This document shows, piece after piece, positions 15,438 to 22,842 of a stretch of DNA of 64,000 nucleotides; positions within the stretch are counted from its first letter, which is position 1; every line of letters begins with the position of its first letter. Made by a program: the position numbers and the translations under genes. Under the pieces are notes generated by a model that did no database searches, was not told the origin of the DNA, and worked only from the letters and a program-made list of their open reading frames with translations. Origin of the DNA: an uncultured Eubacteriales bacterium. Its GTDB lineage: Bacteria; Bacillota; Clostridia; Oscillospirales; Acutalibacteraceae. The DNA lies in contig CAKSST010000006.1 in assembly GCA_934489895.1 (NCBI GenBank), forward strand, positions 14,658-78,657, written 5' to 3'.

Positions 15438-16346
15438 TTATTTCTTATTAGAATAAATAAATGAAACAACCGCGCCCGCTATTACCGCAATACCTGCAAT
15501 TATTATTGCAATCAAAGTGTTACGACTGATTACGCCGTTTTCTACCTCTATTTCACCGCTTGACAACACTGCTGACGAGCTTTGATTAGTACTGCTTTGC
15601 GTGTTTTCCGCTGCAGAGCCGGAATAATCAGACTTTGTATCGGGCACAGTATCAGACGATGTGTGTTCAACGGGATTACTGCTTGCGTTGCTGTAATAAT
15701 CAGACGCCGTATCGGGCACGGTATCCGGCGGTACATATCCAATAGGTCGACTGCTTGTGCTCACGCTTGACGTCTGGTATGAGCTTGTACCTTGTGTACC
15801 GCTCAAAATGTCAGAGTCACTGTTATTGGAATGTACATATACACCGCCGTTCACCTTTGCAGGATACAAAGGTTTTGCCGCCCAGTTGCAAACGTTACCG
15901 TCTTTATACTCTACACTTATATTGCAAAATCCGCTTTTAGCGGTTTGTTTAACCTTAAAAAACAAATAAGTAATAACACCGTTTTTTGTGACATCACTGC
16001 TGCCACCGGCAAGAGATACAATTATTACACTGCTTGCTTGATTATTAATTGTAAAATCGTTTATAAGGCACTTGTAGTCGCCCTTACCGTTTTGCTTCAT
16101 CATATCATCCTGAAGCTCTAAAATGCTTGGATCAAAGGTATATTTTAACGCATATGAATACACGCCGACATTGCCGCTGAGATATACAGGCACAACAATT
16201 TCGTCGCCCGCGTTAACATTTAAATTTTCATCAAGTGTACCGACGGTTATTGTAAAATCGTTTTGAGCGCAAACGGTTAATATAGAAAACAATAAGCACA
16301 AGCATATTATAGAAGAAAATAAACTGATAAAAAGCTTAGTTTTCAT
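15438..16346 (-). CDS. Cell-surface cohesin-domain protein with C-terminal anchor
   Basis: 302 residues from ATG 16346 (AAAGGAAA upstream). Order of parts: signal peptide (1-27), one cohesin domain (about 30-170; V-G-T-L start, G-V-Y-S-Y-A-L-K-Y-T-F-D-P-S-I-L-E-L core, G-V-I-T-Y-L-F-F-K-V-K), a Ser/Thr/Pro linker with two imperfect V-P-D-T-x-S-D-Y repeats (about 195-265), and a C-terminal membrane helix ending in S-N-K-K. This is a single-cohesin surface receptor rather than a multi-cohesin scaffoldin. Its partner would be a dockerin-bearing secreted protein. It lies directly after the RiPP locus but probably in its own unit. Confidence 0.82.
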   Translation of the reverse strand: MKTKLFISLFSSIICLCLLFSILTVCAQNDFTITVGTLDENLNVNAGDEIVVPVYLSGNVGVYSYALKYTFDPSILELQDDMMKQNGKGDYKCLINDFTINNQASSVIIVSLAGGSSDVTKNGVITYLFFKVKQTAKSGFCNISVEYKDGNVCNWAAKPLYPAKVNGGVYVHSNNSDSDILSGTQGTSSYQTSSVSTSSRPIGYVPPDTVPDTASDYYSNASSNPVEHTSSDTVPDTKSDYSGSAAENTQSSTNQSSSAVLSSGEIEVENGVISRNTLIAIIIAGIAVIAGAVVSFIYSNKK

Positions 16347-16469
16347 TGCCGTTTCCTTTCTTTTTTGCGTTGCAATAAAGCAACATATCATAATGCAAAA
16401 GCGTAAATAGCATACGTTAATACACACTTATTAGACATTTTTTCTTTATAAACATCAGTCGGTATCTGA

Positions 16470-16964
16470 TTATTTAAAAAGTGTGTGTTTAATTTTTGAT
16501 GCAAACGGTCGCAAATGTTTTACCCATAAATATCTGAAAGCGAAAGTATGTGTTATTACAAAAACATACAGCTTATACCCTTTGTTTGTTTCGCAATCGA
16601 TATATTTTTTGCCGCGGTAAAAGCCTTTGAGCACGCCTATAATTTTGCTGTCAGTAATGCCGTACTCATAAAACAAATTATTATCACCGCGGATAATATA
16701 TTTGCCGTTGTTAATTTTAATTATTCTATGCAAAACAAATTTGCCGCGTTCATCAGGATAAAGCACAATATCATATTTGCGTAGCGGTCTTTTGACCTGC
16801 TCAATTAGTACCTTATCCGTTTCATAGCGCAACATAGGGTACATGCTTCTGCCGAAAAAGCTTACCAAAGCAAAGCCGAAATTTTGTAAAATATCAGCCG
16901 TATTATTGCCTAACCTTTGAGAAGAGTTAACCCCCTCAAAATCAGCTTTCATTTGCTCTGACAT
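16470..16964 (-). CDS. S24/S26-family (signal-peptidase-like) protease
   Basis: 164 residues with the signal-peptidase fold signature: G-R-S-M-Y-P-M-L (Ser40), Y-D-I-V-L-Y (65-70), V-L-H-R-I (His79) and I-R-G-D-N (91-95). The position of the usual bacterial Lys general base is occupied by the His of V-L-H-R, as in the S26B/SipW type that uses a Ser-His arrangement. There is no clear N-terminal membrane helix; a weakly hydrophobic stretch is at the C-terminus. It overlaps the preceding pqqD-like gene by one base, so it is translationally coupled, and probably trims the RiPP leader. Such peptidases occur next to PqqD and HprK-like genes in other peptide loci. Confidence 0.8.
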   Translation of the reverse strand: MSEQMKADFEGVNSSQRLGNNTADILQNFGFALVSFFGRSMYPMLRYETDKVLIEQVKRPLRKYDIVLYPDERGKFVLHRIIKINNGKYIIRGDNNLFYEYGITDSKIIGVLKGFYRGKKYIDCETNKGYKLYVFVITHTFAFRYLWVKHLRPFASKIKHTLFK

Positions 16965-17227
16965 TATTCAATAAAGCCTGCTTTTTTAAGATTTTCAACA
17001 AACTCGGTTGTGGTTTCAACGGCTTCTTCGCGTGTTCCCTCAAACTTTGAGCAAAGCACATCGGCAATGGCTTCAATGTTTGTTTCTTCCTTCAAAGCTT
17101 CCAAAATAGCTGCACCAACATCATTAACCTTAATAATGCAGTTATTGTCGTTTGCGTTGCCGCCCATAGGCACGGCAACAAAGCTGTCCGCAATCTCGTT
17201 TACGATAAATTCGGTATTTAGTTTCAT
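16964..17227 (-). CDS. PqqD-family RiPP recognition protein
   Basis: 87 residues with the PqqD pattern: an N-terminal strand pair (F-V-A-V-P-M), L-N/V-N-D-V-G-A-A-I-L-E-A-L near residue 35, then a winged-helix region with E-x-I-x-D-V-L-C-S-K-F ending G-F-I-E. PqqD proteins bind the leader of ribosomally made peptides and present them to modifying enzymes. GGAGG lies 8 bases upstream of the ATG. It is coupled to the S26-type peptidase and is separated from the radical SAM gene by the HprK-like gene and a RAYT insertion. Confidence 0.88.
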   Translation of the reverse strand: MKLNTEFIVNEIADSFVAVPMGGNANDNNCIIKVNDVGAAILEALKEETNIEAIADVLCSKFEGTREEAVETTTEFVENLKKAGFIE

Positions 17228-17239
17228 AATAAAAAACCT

Positions 17240-17349
17240 CCGGTTTTATTAAATGCAAAATTGAAAATGCAAAATTAATGTGTTTTGCCATAGGCAAAAC
17301 GGAATATATACGCGGGAGGATGGTATCCTCCCCTACATTAATGACAAAA
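17240..17349. repeat. REP-like element A
   Basis: Intergenic A+T-rich sequence with TGCAAAATT motifs, the palindrome GTTTTGCCATAGGCAAAAC (17282-17300) and GGGAGGATGGTATCCTCCC (17314-17332). Its parts recur in elements near 17930 and 22840, so it belongs to a dispersed repeat family, with a RAYT transposase directly beside it. Confidence 0.7.
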
Positions 17350-17543
17350 TTAAAAACTCATAAAATCTATATTGTCGTATGCAAAATCTAATTTTAACGG
17401 GTTGTTTTCGATGTATTCCCAAACCGTTTTATAACCTTTTTCGTTACGTATAATGCGATCAATAAACGATTTCTGCTAAATAGATCGACCCGTTTGCAAC
17501 GAAACCCATCGTTTCATCTGTCCTACAACATTTGATATCGTAT

Positions 17544-17562
17544 GGGCGGCAATCTGCCGCCC
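17544..17562. repeat. Palindrome inside the RAYT gene
   Basis: GGGCGGCAATCTGCCGCCC lies within the transposase coding frame. Its shape (GGGCG arm, three-base AAT-type loop) is that of the intergenic REP palindromes nearby. Confidence 0.75.
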
Positions 17563-17710
17563 GTCTGCATTTGCATTTATCGATATAATCAAATGTACGT
17601 GGTCAGGCATAATACAATATTTATCAACCGTTATGTTATTGTAATGTTGCGGTATCTGTAATATTCCATTCTCAACAATTTTTCCGATTTGTGATAATGG
17701 TATGTTTTGC

Positions 17711-17729
17711 GGGCGGATGATATCCGCCC
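17711..17729. repeat. Second palindrome inside the RAYT gene
   Basis: GGGCGGATGATATCCGCCC is a 19-base inverted repeat inside the transposase frame, encoding A-D-I-I-R-P on the minus strand. Confidence 0.75.
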
Positions 17730-17901
17730 ATACATTATCCCATAGCATAGGTTTTTTATGTTTCATACAAATCGTTATAAAATATGCACCGGGCAAATTG
17801 TAATCATAATTTTTAAGGCGTACGTTTTTACGTTTTGGCAATTCCATTTGTATCACCAATATCATTTTAATATATTCAAGAGAAAAAATCAATAATAATA
17901 A

Positions 17902-17931
17902 AAACAGGCGGATAATATCCATCTGTTTTTA
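17902..17931 (-). terminator. Hairpin with T-run upstream of the RAYT gene
   Basis: On the minus strand AAAACAG-x2-GGAT pairs with ATCC-x2-CTGTTTT and is followed by T residues. It could terminate the HprK-like transcript, or simply be another REP-type hairpin. Confidence 0.4.
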
Positions 17932-18073
17932 AAATGCAAAGTGTAAAATGTAAAATTTCGGTGTGCACCACGCGCACGGAATATAAATAAACGGGCGAGC
18001 AATGCTCGCCCGTTTATTTACAATTCGTTCCGCTTTCGCGGAACACCGCAATTTTGCATTTTCAATTTTGCAT
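17932..18073. repeat. REP-like element B
   Basis: Bounded by TGCAAA/TGTAAAATGT at one end and TTTTGCATTTTCAATTTTGCATTT at the other. Contains GTGTGC..GCGCAC (17961-17977), a perfect 16-bp inverted repeat AAATAAACGGGCGAGC with a 3-base loop (17985-18019), and GTTCCGC..GCGGAAC (18026-18044). The CGGGCGAGCAATGCTCGCCCG core and the GTGTGC/GCGCACGGA block are shared with element C at 22.9 kb. Confidence 0.8.
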
Positions 18074-18787
18074 TTATTCAGCCTGTTCGCCGAACAGAGC
18101 TGAATACGCAATTTTTGCTGCATCAAGCTCCATATTACACCGTATCTCCCAAAGCTGCACGCTGTCAAGCAAGCGATTTATAAGCTTTAAAGTTGCAGAC
18201 AACGCTGCGGGATCTTTCGGCATATAAACCTGGTTCATAATGCGCGGCAGGCCCTCTGCCTTGGTCAACGGCTTCGTGCTGTTGGTCTCACTGCGGGTTA
18301 TAAAACAGATGTGCTTTAAGGGTGTGCGCATATTGCATCCAAGCTGTTCTTTCCCCATCCAAGGTGTGCCGTAGGCATACTGGAGATTGGGCTCTTCATC
18401 AAAAAAACGTACTATAGGCTTGTCCCCGTTAACTATAGTCATTTTATCGCCTAAAAGCTTTTGCCAAAGCATCATATGGGTTGACTTTCCCGTGCCGCTT
18501 TGTGCGGCAAAAGCAACGCCTGTGCCGTTTACATCAAAGCAGGCGCAATGTAAAACAAAGGCGTTATGTAACGGGAGCCATTCGGCAAGTTTACGATGTA
18601 AAATCAAAAATTCCATTTCATTTTTTTTAATGCTCTCATCACCGTTTCGGGCAATTTCTTTTTCCTCTTCAGAGCAGGTAAAAACTGCACAAGCTTCTGT
18701 ATCGGGAACTTTATACTCTAAAGAATTTGTTCTGAAATTAAAATGCCTGAAGCCAAATTCAAAAACAAAATCAGCAATTTTATACAT
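18074..18787 (-). CDS. HPr-kinase-like P-loop protein of the RiPP locus
   Basis: 237 residues. A Walker A loop A-A-Q-S-G-T-G-K-S-T spans 94-103, and N-G-D-K-P (120-124) follows, as in the HprK/PEP carboxykinase-like fold; W-M-G-K-E and a final helical region follow. Small HprK-like proteins recur in RiPP clusters with PqqD and maturases (for example lasso-peptide kinases that phosphorylate the peptide), so modification or handling of the precursor is the likely job. It starts 33 bases after the radical SAM gene with AAGGAG upstream. Real substrate unknown. Confidence 0.8.
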   Translation of the reverse strand: MYKIADFVFEFGFRHFNFRTNSLEYKVPDTEACAVFTCSEEEKEIARNGDESIKKNEMEFLILHRKLAEWLPLHNAFVLHCACFDVNGTGVAFAAQSGTGKSTHMMLWQKLLGDKMTIVNGDKPIVRFFDEEPNLQYAYGTPWMGKEQLGCNMRTPLKHICFITRSETNSTKPLTKAEGLPRIMNQVYMPKDPAALSATLKLINRLLDSVQLWEIRCNMELDAAKIAYSALFGEQAE

Positions 18788-18819
18788 ACAAACTCCTTAA
18801 AATTATAAAAGCTAAAATA

Positions 18820-20160
18820 TTATTTTGTTGCTTGTCTTAACATTACCTCGTATGTATATTGCACATTCCTGTCTAACTCTTGTAAAATCCGCTTTTTCCT
18901 GAAGTCAGAGCATTGCTTTGTGTTACATCTTTTTAATATAAAGCACTCGGGATAGTAAGCACAGGTTTTGCAAATATCTAAACGCTCAGCGTAATCAGTC
19001 CACAGCTGACGGGGCTCATCATTAAATATAGTACCGTAAAAATATTTATCAGGATAATGCTCACAGTTACCCAATTCTCCGCACGGTAATATTTGCACAG
19101 CATGGTATGAATCTGCCGAGCATCTGCCTGTGCGGATTTTTCTTGGTAAAAATTTTCGCCTTATCATTTTTACATCTTCTTGATACTTTACCAACTTAAA
19201 GAACTTACTTTGAAGCTCTTCACGCTCTTTATCGTTACGTTTTGTAGGAACAAAGCCGACATCTTCATAAATAATATTTGTGTTGATTTCGATATATCTT
19301 GAAGGTCCAAAGCGCTCAACAAGCAAATCGGTCAATGCATATAACTCTTTTTCATTATATAAATCCATATTCATTCTTACGGATACAAATATCTCATTTT
19401 TAATTAACAGGCCAATATTGTTAATTACTTTTTCAAAAGGGTTTCCAACCGGATTGACATAATTTTTTACACGGTTATACGTATCTCCCATACCATCAAG
19501 AGTAATTTGAACATATTTTACATTCCACCTGTTTTTGGCTTTTTTAATCAATTCTTTATCGAGCAAATATCCGTTAGTAACTATAACCGATCTAAAACTT
19601 GTACTATGAGCATTAACTTTGTCACAAATTAAGTCGATTACCTTTGTATTACACAAGGGTTCTCCGCCAAACCAATGGAGAGTAATTTCTCTTTCAATTC
19701 TATTTTTAATAATATAGTCTGCAACTTTTTCAGCAGTTTCTAAAGTCATTGTTTTAGGCTTTGTACCCGCCTCAAAGCAATAAAAGCATCTTGCATTACA
19801 AGCAGTAGTTGTAAAAATATTATAAAACCAAATACCAAGCTTTGACTCAATACTTTTAGCAATCTTGGCAATTTGGTCACATAGCTTAAACTCATTAAAA
19901 TCCGTGGGAACTAAAAACCATTTTTTAATTAATTCACAAATAAATTCGCTTTTTAAATCGTAATTTCCGGCTTTAAGTATTTCATTTTCTTCATCATCTA
20001 ACGCAATTAATTCTTTTGTTAAAGTGTTGTATATCAAATAAGTGTTATCGTTTTTAGTTATATGTGAAAAAGCTATTAAACGATACTCTTTATCGTATTT
20101 AATAGCTTGTTTTCCTACTACATCATCCATAATCACATTATGGGAAAGTATTGTTTTCAT
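18820..20160 (-). CDS. Radical SAM/SPASM RiPP maturase
   Basis: 446 residues. The N-terminal ~95 residues resemble a leader-binding wing (Y-N-T-L-T-K-E-L-I-A-L-D, then a helical repeat). The radical SAM cluster motif C-x3-C-x2-C is at Cys121, 125, 128, followed by the H-W-F-G-G-E-P-L glycine-rich SAM-binding strand and Q-I-T-L-D-G. The C-terminal third has the SPASM cysteines: G-R-C, L-P-C-G-x3-N-C, and C-x2-C-x5-C with C-N-T-K-Q-C at the end. SPASM maturases install thioether or C-C crosslinks in peptides. A Cys-rich precursor lies immediately upstream, so thioether formation is a reasonable inference. Confidence 0.92.
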   Translation of the reverse strand: MKTILSHNVIMDDVVGKQAIKYDKEYRLIAFSHITKNDNTYLIYNTLTKELIALDDEENEILKAGNYDLKSEFICELIKKWFLVPTDFNEFKLCDQIAKIAKSIESKLGIWFYNIFTTTACNARCFYCFEAGTKPKTMTLETAEKVADYIIKNRIEREITLHWFGGEPLCNTKVIDLICDKVNAHSTSFRSVIVTNGYLLDKELIKKAKNRWNVKYVQITLDGMGDTYNRVKNYVNPVGNPFEKVINNIGLLIKNEIFVSVRMNMDLYNEKELYALTDLLVERFGPSRYIEINTNIIYEDVGFVPTKRNDKEREELQSKFFKLVKYQEDVKMIRRKFLPRKIRTGRCSADSYHAVQILPCGELGNCEHYPDKYFYGTIFNDEPRQLWTDYAERLDICKTCAYYPECFILKRCNTKQCSDFRKKRILQELDRNVQYTYEVMLRQATK

Positions 20161-20192
20161 TTCTACACCTATTTTCTTGTCTTTTGATGGTA

Positions 20193-20235
20193 TATAATTA
20201 AAGAAGTGACCGTAACAGCCACTTCTTTAATTATA
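20193..20235 (-). promoter_or_regulatory. Strong hairpin between precursor and maturase genes
   Basis: TATAATTAAAGAAGTG and CACTTCTTTAATTATA make a perfect 16-bp stem with an 11-base loop, in the 91-base gap between the precursor stop and the maturase start. There is no clear T-run after it, so it may be a partial terminator or an RNA-processing/stability element that keeps precursor mRNA above maturase mRNA. Confidence 0.7.
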
Positions 20236-20251
20236 GTTTGACGAAATGTGA

Positions 20252-20374
20252 TTAGCAGTTATCGTCGCCTTCGCAACATGTCTCTGAACCAGCTGAATCT
20301 TCAATACAGGTGTTACCACTTGCAGTAATGATATCATTAGCGTCTACTATAAACATTTCGAAAAATGCTTTCAT
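20252..20374 (-). CDS. Cys-rich RiPP precursor peptide (40 residues)
   Basis: ATG at 20374 is preceded by AGAGGAAAAC, and the frame ends TAA at 20252. The N-terminal half (M-K-A-F-F-E-M-F-I-V-D-A-N-D-I-I-T-A-S-G) looks like a leader, and the C-terminal half is acidic with Cys at 23, 33, 34 and 40 and many Ser, Thr, Asp, Glu and Gly. It has no membrane helix. Position right before a radical SAM/SPASM gene, length, and sharp leader/core contrast support a ribosomal peptide precursor. I do not recognise a named family with certainty. Product activity cannot be predicted. Confidence 0.8.
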   Translation of the reverse strand: MKAFFEMFIVDANDIITASGNTCIEDSAGSETCCEGDDNC

Positions 20375-20395
20375 TTGTTTTCCTCTTTTCTATAT

Positions 20396-20413
20396 TTTGA
20401 TATCGATATCGAA
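20396..20413. promoter_or_regulatory. Palindrome upstream of the precursor gene
   Basis: GATATCGATATC (20399-20410), a perfect 12-base palindrome extended by TTT/GAAA, lies 25 bases before the precursor ATG, beside the small hairpin AGTTGC..GCAACT (20413-20430) that ends the upstream gene. Possible operator; purely positional evidence. Confidence 0.35.
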
Positions 20414-20428
20414 AGTTGCAATAAGCAA

Positions 20429-22075
20429 CTATTTGGCATTATTTGCAAAATATGCTCTAGCTGCGTCAGAGTAGTTCATCATTGCCTGATACATTGCCAA
20501 CTCGTTACCAACGAATGTACCCTTTGTAATACCTGCAGAAATGAGTTGCTCAAAGCTTGCACTGAACTGGTTGCTTACATCAATCTGGTCCTCAGGATCA
20601 TAAATTTTAAATGTTATAACCTGACGGAAGTCATAAGCAGGGCATCCTGCAAAATAGAACTCCCAACGGCCTGCATTTAATGACTGGCTATCCTGTGTAT
20701 AGGTGTTATCTCCTTCGCCTACAATAACTTCATTGTAATATTTTTCGGTCATTTGAGTACCTTTTGCAGAAGTCCAATTTGCTTCAATAACAAAGTCATT
20801 CTTTGCAGGCTGAGCAGTATATCTGTCTGATCTTACGCGCAAGCGAACCTCTGTCCTTGAATCCATAAACAATGAATATGCAGATAAGATTTGGAGACAG
20901 TCATTACCGATTTCTGTATTTGTTGAATATGTACCTTCAATTGTAGGTGCTGTTTCTGTAATTAATGAAGCGAACTCAGCAGCAAGATTTGCATCAGCAA
21001 GGTTTTCTGTATTGTAACCTTTGAATGTCTGCATTCTTGCACCGTATCTCAACATATTAACTACCAATGTTTTCTCTTCGGTTGTAACAGAAGGAAGAAT
21101 CTGATCGGCATATGAGCGAACACTGAAACTTAATGACTCACCGCTGTACCAAACGCCGTCAATCTCAACGAAAACATTTGTAGTAATTTCCTCTGTTAAT
21201 TGCATTGCTTTAACAGCATATGCCCATGTTCTACATGCACGGTTCTGTGCTGTTTTAGTGGTATCATATCCTTCGTCATAGCTCTGATATGTAATTTTTT
21301 CTGAAGCGTCAGGGAGTATGTGTTCAAAGCGAATGAAAGCCTGAGTGTATGTTCCCTTTTCTTCCATTCTGTCTTTTCTTGCATTAAATTCAAGAGAAAT
21401 TGCAGACTCATAAAGAGCGTTTGCGTTCATAGCCTTTGTTCTGCCGTAATACTGAACGTCTTTTATTAGAGTTTCACCGCATTTTGAGCAGGTAAGTTTA
21501 ACAGAACCGGCCTTTGTTGTTACCTGATCAGATGCAGATGTTCCGGTACCTTCAGCAGGTGTTGCACTAACCACTACCCAATCATGCTCACATTGAGGAG
21601 AAGAAATTGCTACAGAACCGTCAACAGTTGATACAACAACATCAGTCTCGTCAATATCAGAAGCTGTTGCATCAGAAACGGTGATAGCAATTGCTTCATT
21701 AGCTTTTGCAGGAACTGTAACGTTAAGTGTTACAACCGTAACTGTGCCCGTAACATTCTCATTACCTGCTGCTGTAACAGAAAAGGTATAAGTGTTATCG
21801 TAAGCGTCTGTGTAAACCTCTGTAAAACCTGTACCGACTGTAGCACTGTTAACAGTAAGTACATTATCAGCGGTTACAGTAAAGATTGCAGCTGCAAGAC
21901 CTGTTGTTTCAATAGTAATGGGAACATCAACAGTTCCGCCTGCTTCAACAGTCACATCAGCTGCAGTAATGGTTGCAGTATTGCCGGCAGCGCTAACGGT
22001 AAAGCCAGTTACCGTTGCTGAGAACAAAAGCAACACTGAAAGTAATAATGCAGTTGTTTTCTTTAAGTACTTCAC
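20429..22075 (-). CDS. Secreted cohesin-like surface protein of unknown function
   Basis: 548 residues if started at GTG 22075, which has AAGGGGAAAG upstream and gives a clean signal peptide (M-K-Y-L-K-K then a long hydrophobic run ending V-S-A-A-G). Residues about 30-165 form a cohesin-like beta domain (I-T-A-A-D-V-T-V-E-A-G-G-T-V-D-V-P-I start). A C-x2-C pair follows in a short segment (C-S-K-C-G), then about 330 residues I do not recognise. There is no C-terminal anchor or sortase signal. It ends 55 bases before the RiPP precursor, so it may be the first gene of that transcript. Link to the peptide is only positional. Confidence 0.7.
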   Translation of the reverse strand: MKYLKKTTALLLSVLLLFSATVTGFTVSAAGNTATITAADVTVEAGGTVDVPITIETTGLAAAIFTVTADNVLTVNSATVGTGFTEVYTDAYDNTYTFSVTAAGNENVTGTVTVVTLNVTVPAKANEAIAITVSDATASDIDETDVVVSTVDGSVAISSPQCEHDWVVVSATPAEGTGTSASDQVTTKAGSVKLTCSKCGETLIKDVQYYGRTKAMNANALYESAISLEFNARKDRMEEKGTYTQAFIRFEHILPDASEKITYQSYDEGYDTTKTAQNRACRTWAYAVKAMQLTEEITTNVFVEIDGVWYSGESLSFSVRSYADQILPSVTTEEKTLVVNMLRYGARMQTFKGYNTENLADANLAAEFASLITETAPTIEGTYSTNTEIGNDCLQILSAYSLFMDSRTEVRLRVRSDRYTAQPAKNDFVIEANWTSAKGTQMTEKYYNEVIVGEGDNTYTQDSQSLNAGRWEFYFAGCPAYDFRQVITFKIYDPEDQIDVSNQFSASFEQLISAGITKGTFVGNELAMYQAMMNYSDAARAYFANNAK

Positions 22076-22164
22076 GACTCTTTCCCCTTTGTTTAACAAA
22101 TTTTTTCATTAAAAAGTCTGGGTATGCAGTAGATAATATGATGCCACTTTTATACATCAACTAT

Positions 22165-22193
22165 ATAATACTCTTTTTGTTTTAAAAAGTCAA
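22165..22193 (-). promoter_or_regulatory. Sigma-A promoter of the secreted protein/RiPP transcript
   Basis: Minus strand TTGACT, 17 bases, TATTAT, about 90 bases upstream of the chosen GTG. It overlaps the terminator of the preceding dedA gene. Confidence 0.65.
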
Positions 22194-22213
22194 TCATTTT
22201 TTATTGACTTTTT
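22185..22213 (-). terminator. Terminator overlapping the end of dedA
   Basis: On the minus strand AAAAGTCAAT, short A-rich loop, ATTGACTTTTT. The 5' arm includes the last dedA codons and stop. Confidence 0.65.
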
Positions 22214-22815
22214 TGTTTATTTTTACGAATTTTATTAAAAACACAGATGATAATTACAACAAAAAGCACTAATACTGCTACTTTGGAGTACTTTTTAAAT
22301 ATGCTTACAATAGCTTCCCAATTATTCCCTGCAGCAGCTCCAAGACATACCAGAACGGCATTCCAAATAACCGTACCTATAACTGTATATATCATAAATA
22401 ATGTAAAGTCCATTTTCGCCATACCCGCAGGTATTGATATAAGGCTGCGCACTATGGGTACAAAGCGGCACAAAAGCACAGCGGTTGAACCGCGTTTTGT
22501 AAACCACACCTGCGCCTTTTGGATATTTTCACGCTTTAAATGCAGAAATCTGCCGTATTTATCAACCAGCATCCCTAATCTGTCAGCATTAAGCAGTCTG
22601 CCAAGCAGATAAAGTATTATTGCGCCCGCAACCGAGCCTATAGTAGAATAAACAATAACAGCAATAATATTAAGCTCACTCTGGATAGTCATAAATCCAC
22701 CAAATGTTAGAATAACCTCTGACGGTATCGGCGGAAAAAGATTTTCCACCATAATCAGCAAGGATATGCCGAAATATCCGAATCGGTTCATCATATCAAT
22801 GACAAGCTGTTGCAT
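22201..22815 (-). CDS. DedA-family membrane protein
   Basis: 204 residues with the DedA/SNARE-associated pattern: a short re-entrant helix with E-N-L-F-P-P-I-P-S-E, then G-x3-G-A-I-I-L-Y-L-L-G-R, the F-x3-G-x3-V-L-L-C-R-F-V-P-I-V-R-S-L-I-S-I-P-A-G block, and three C-terminal membrane helices. DedA proteins act as lipid (undecaprenyl phosphate or phospholipid) flippases and depend on proton motive force. The conserved Glu and Arg pairs are present. A REP element separates it from the pur operon, and its ribosome site (AAGGGG, 10 or more bases away) is weak. Confidence 0.9.
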   Translation of the reverse strand: MQQLVIDMMNRFGYFGISLLIMVENLFPPIPSEVILTFGGFMTIQSELNIIAVIVYSTIGSVAGAIILYLLGRLLNADRLGMLVDKYGRFLHLKRENIQKAQVWFTKRGSTAVLLCRFVPIVRSLISIPAGMAKMDFTLFMIYTVIGTVIWNAVLVCLGAAAGNNWEAIVSIFKKYSKVAVLVLFVVIIICVFNKIRKNKQKSQ

Positions 22816-22842
22816 AAAAAAGGTACCCCTTTTTTAATCAAA

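Larger units (their letters stand above)
17350..17847 (-). pseudogene. REP-associated tyrosine transposase (RAYT, IS200-like) with in-frame stop
   Basis: The frame from ATG 17847 gives a Y1-transposase of the RAYT type: K-R-K-N-x-R-L-K-N-Y-D-Y at the start, A-Y-F-I-T-I-C, and the catalytic H-V-H block in M-P-D-H-V-H-L-I-I-S. Translation stops at TAG (17474-17476), but the same frame continues with Q-K-S-F-I-D-R-I-I-R-N-E and W-E-Y-I-E-N-N-P-L-K to TAA at 17350. The expected residue at the stop is Trp (R-S-I-W-Q-K-S-F is usual), so TGG to TAG is the simplest change. Two palindromes are embedded in the coding sequence. It splits the RiPP genes. Confidence 0.8.

Noticed and set aside
17929..18168. 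79-codon minus-strand frame over REP element B
   Set aside because: It spans palindromic repeat sequence and the end of the HprK-like gene in another frame, with no ribosome site.
22076..22099. TTG start for the secreted cohesin-like protein
   Set aside because: The ribosome site lies inside this extension and points to GTG 22075, which yields a normal signal peptide.
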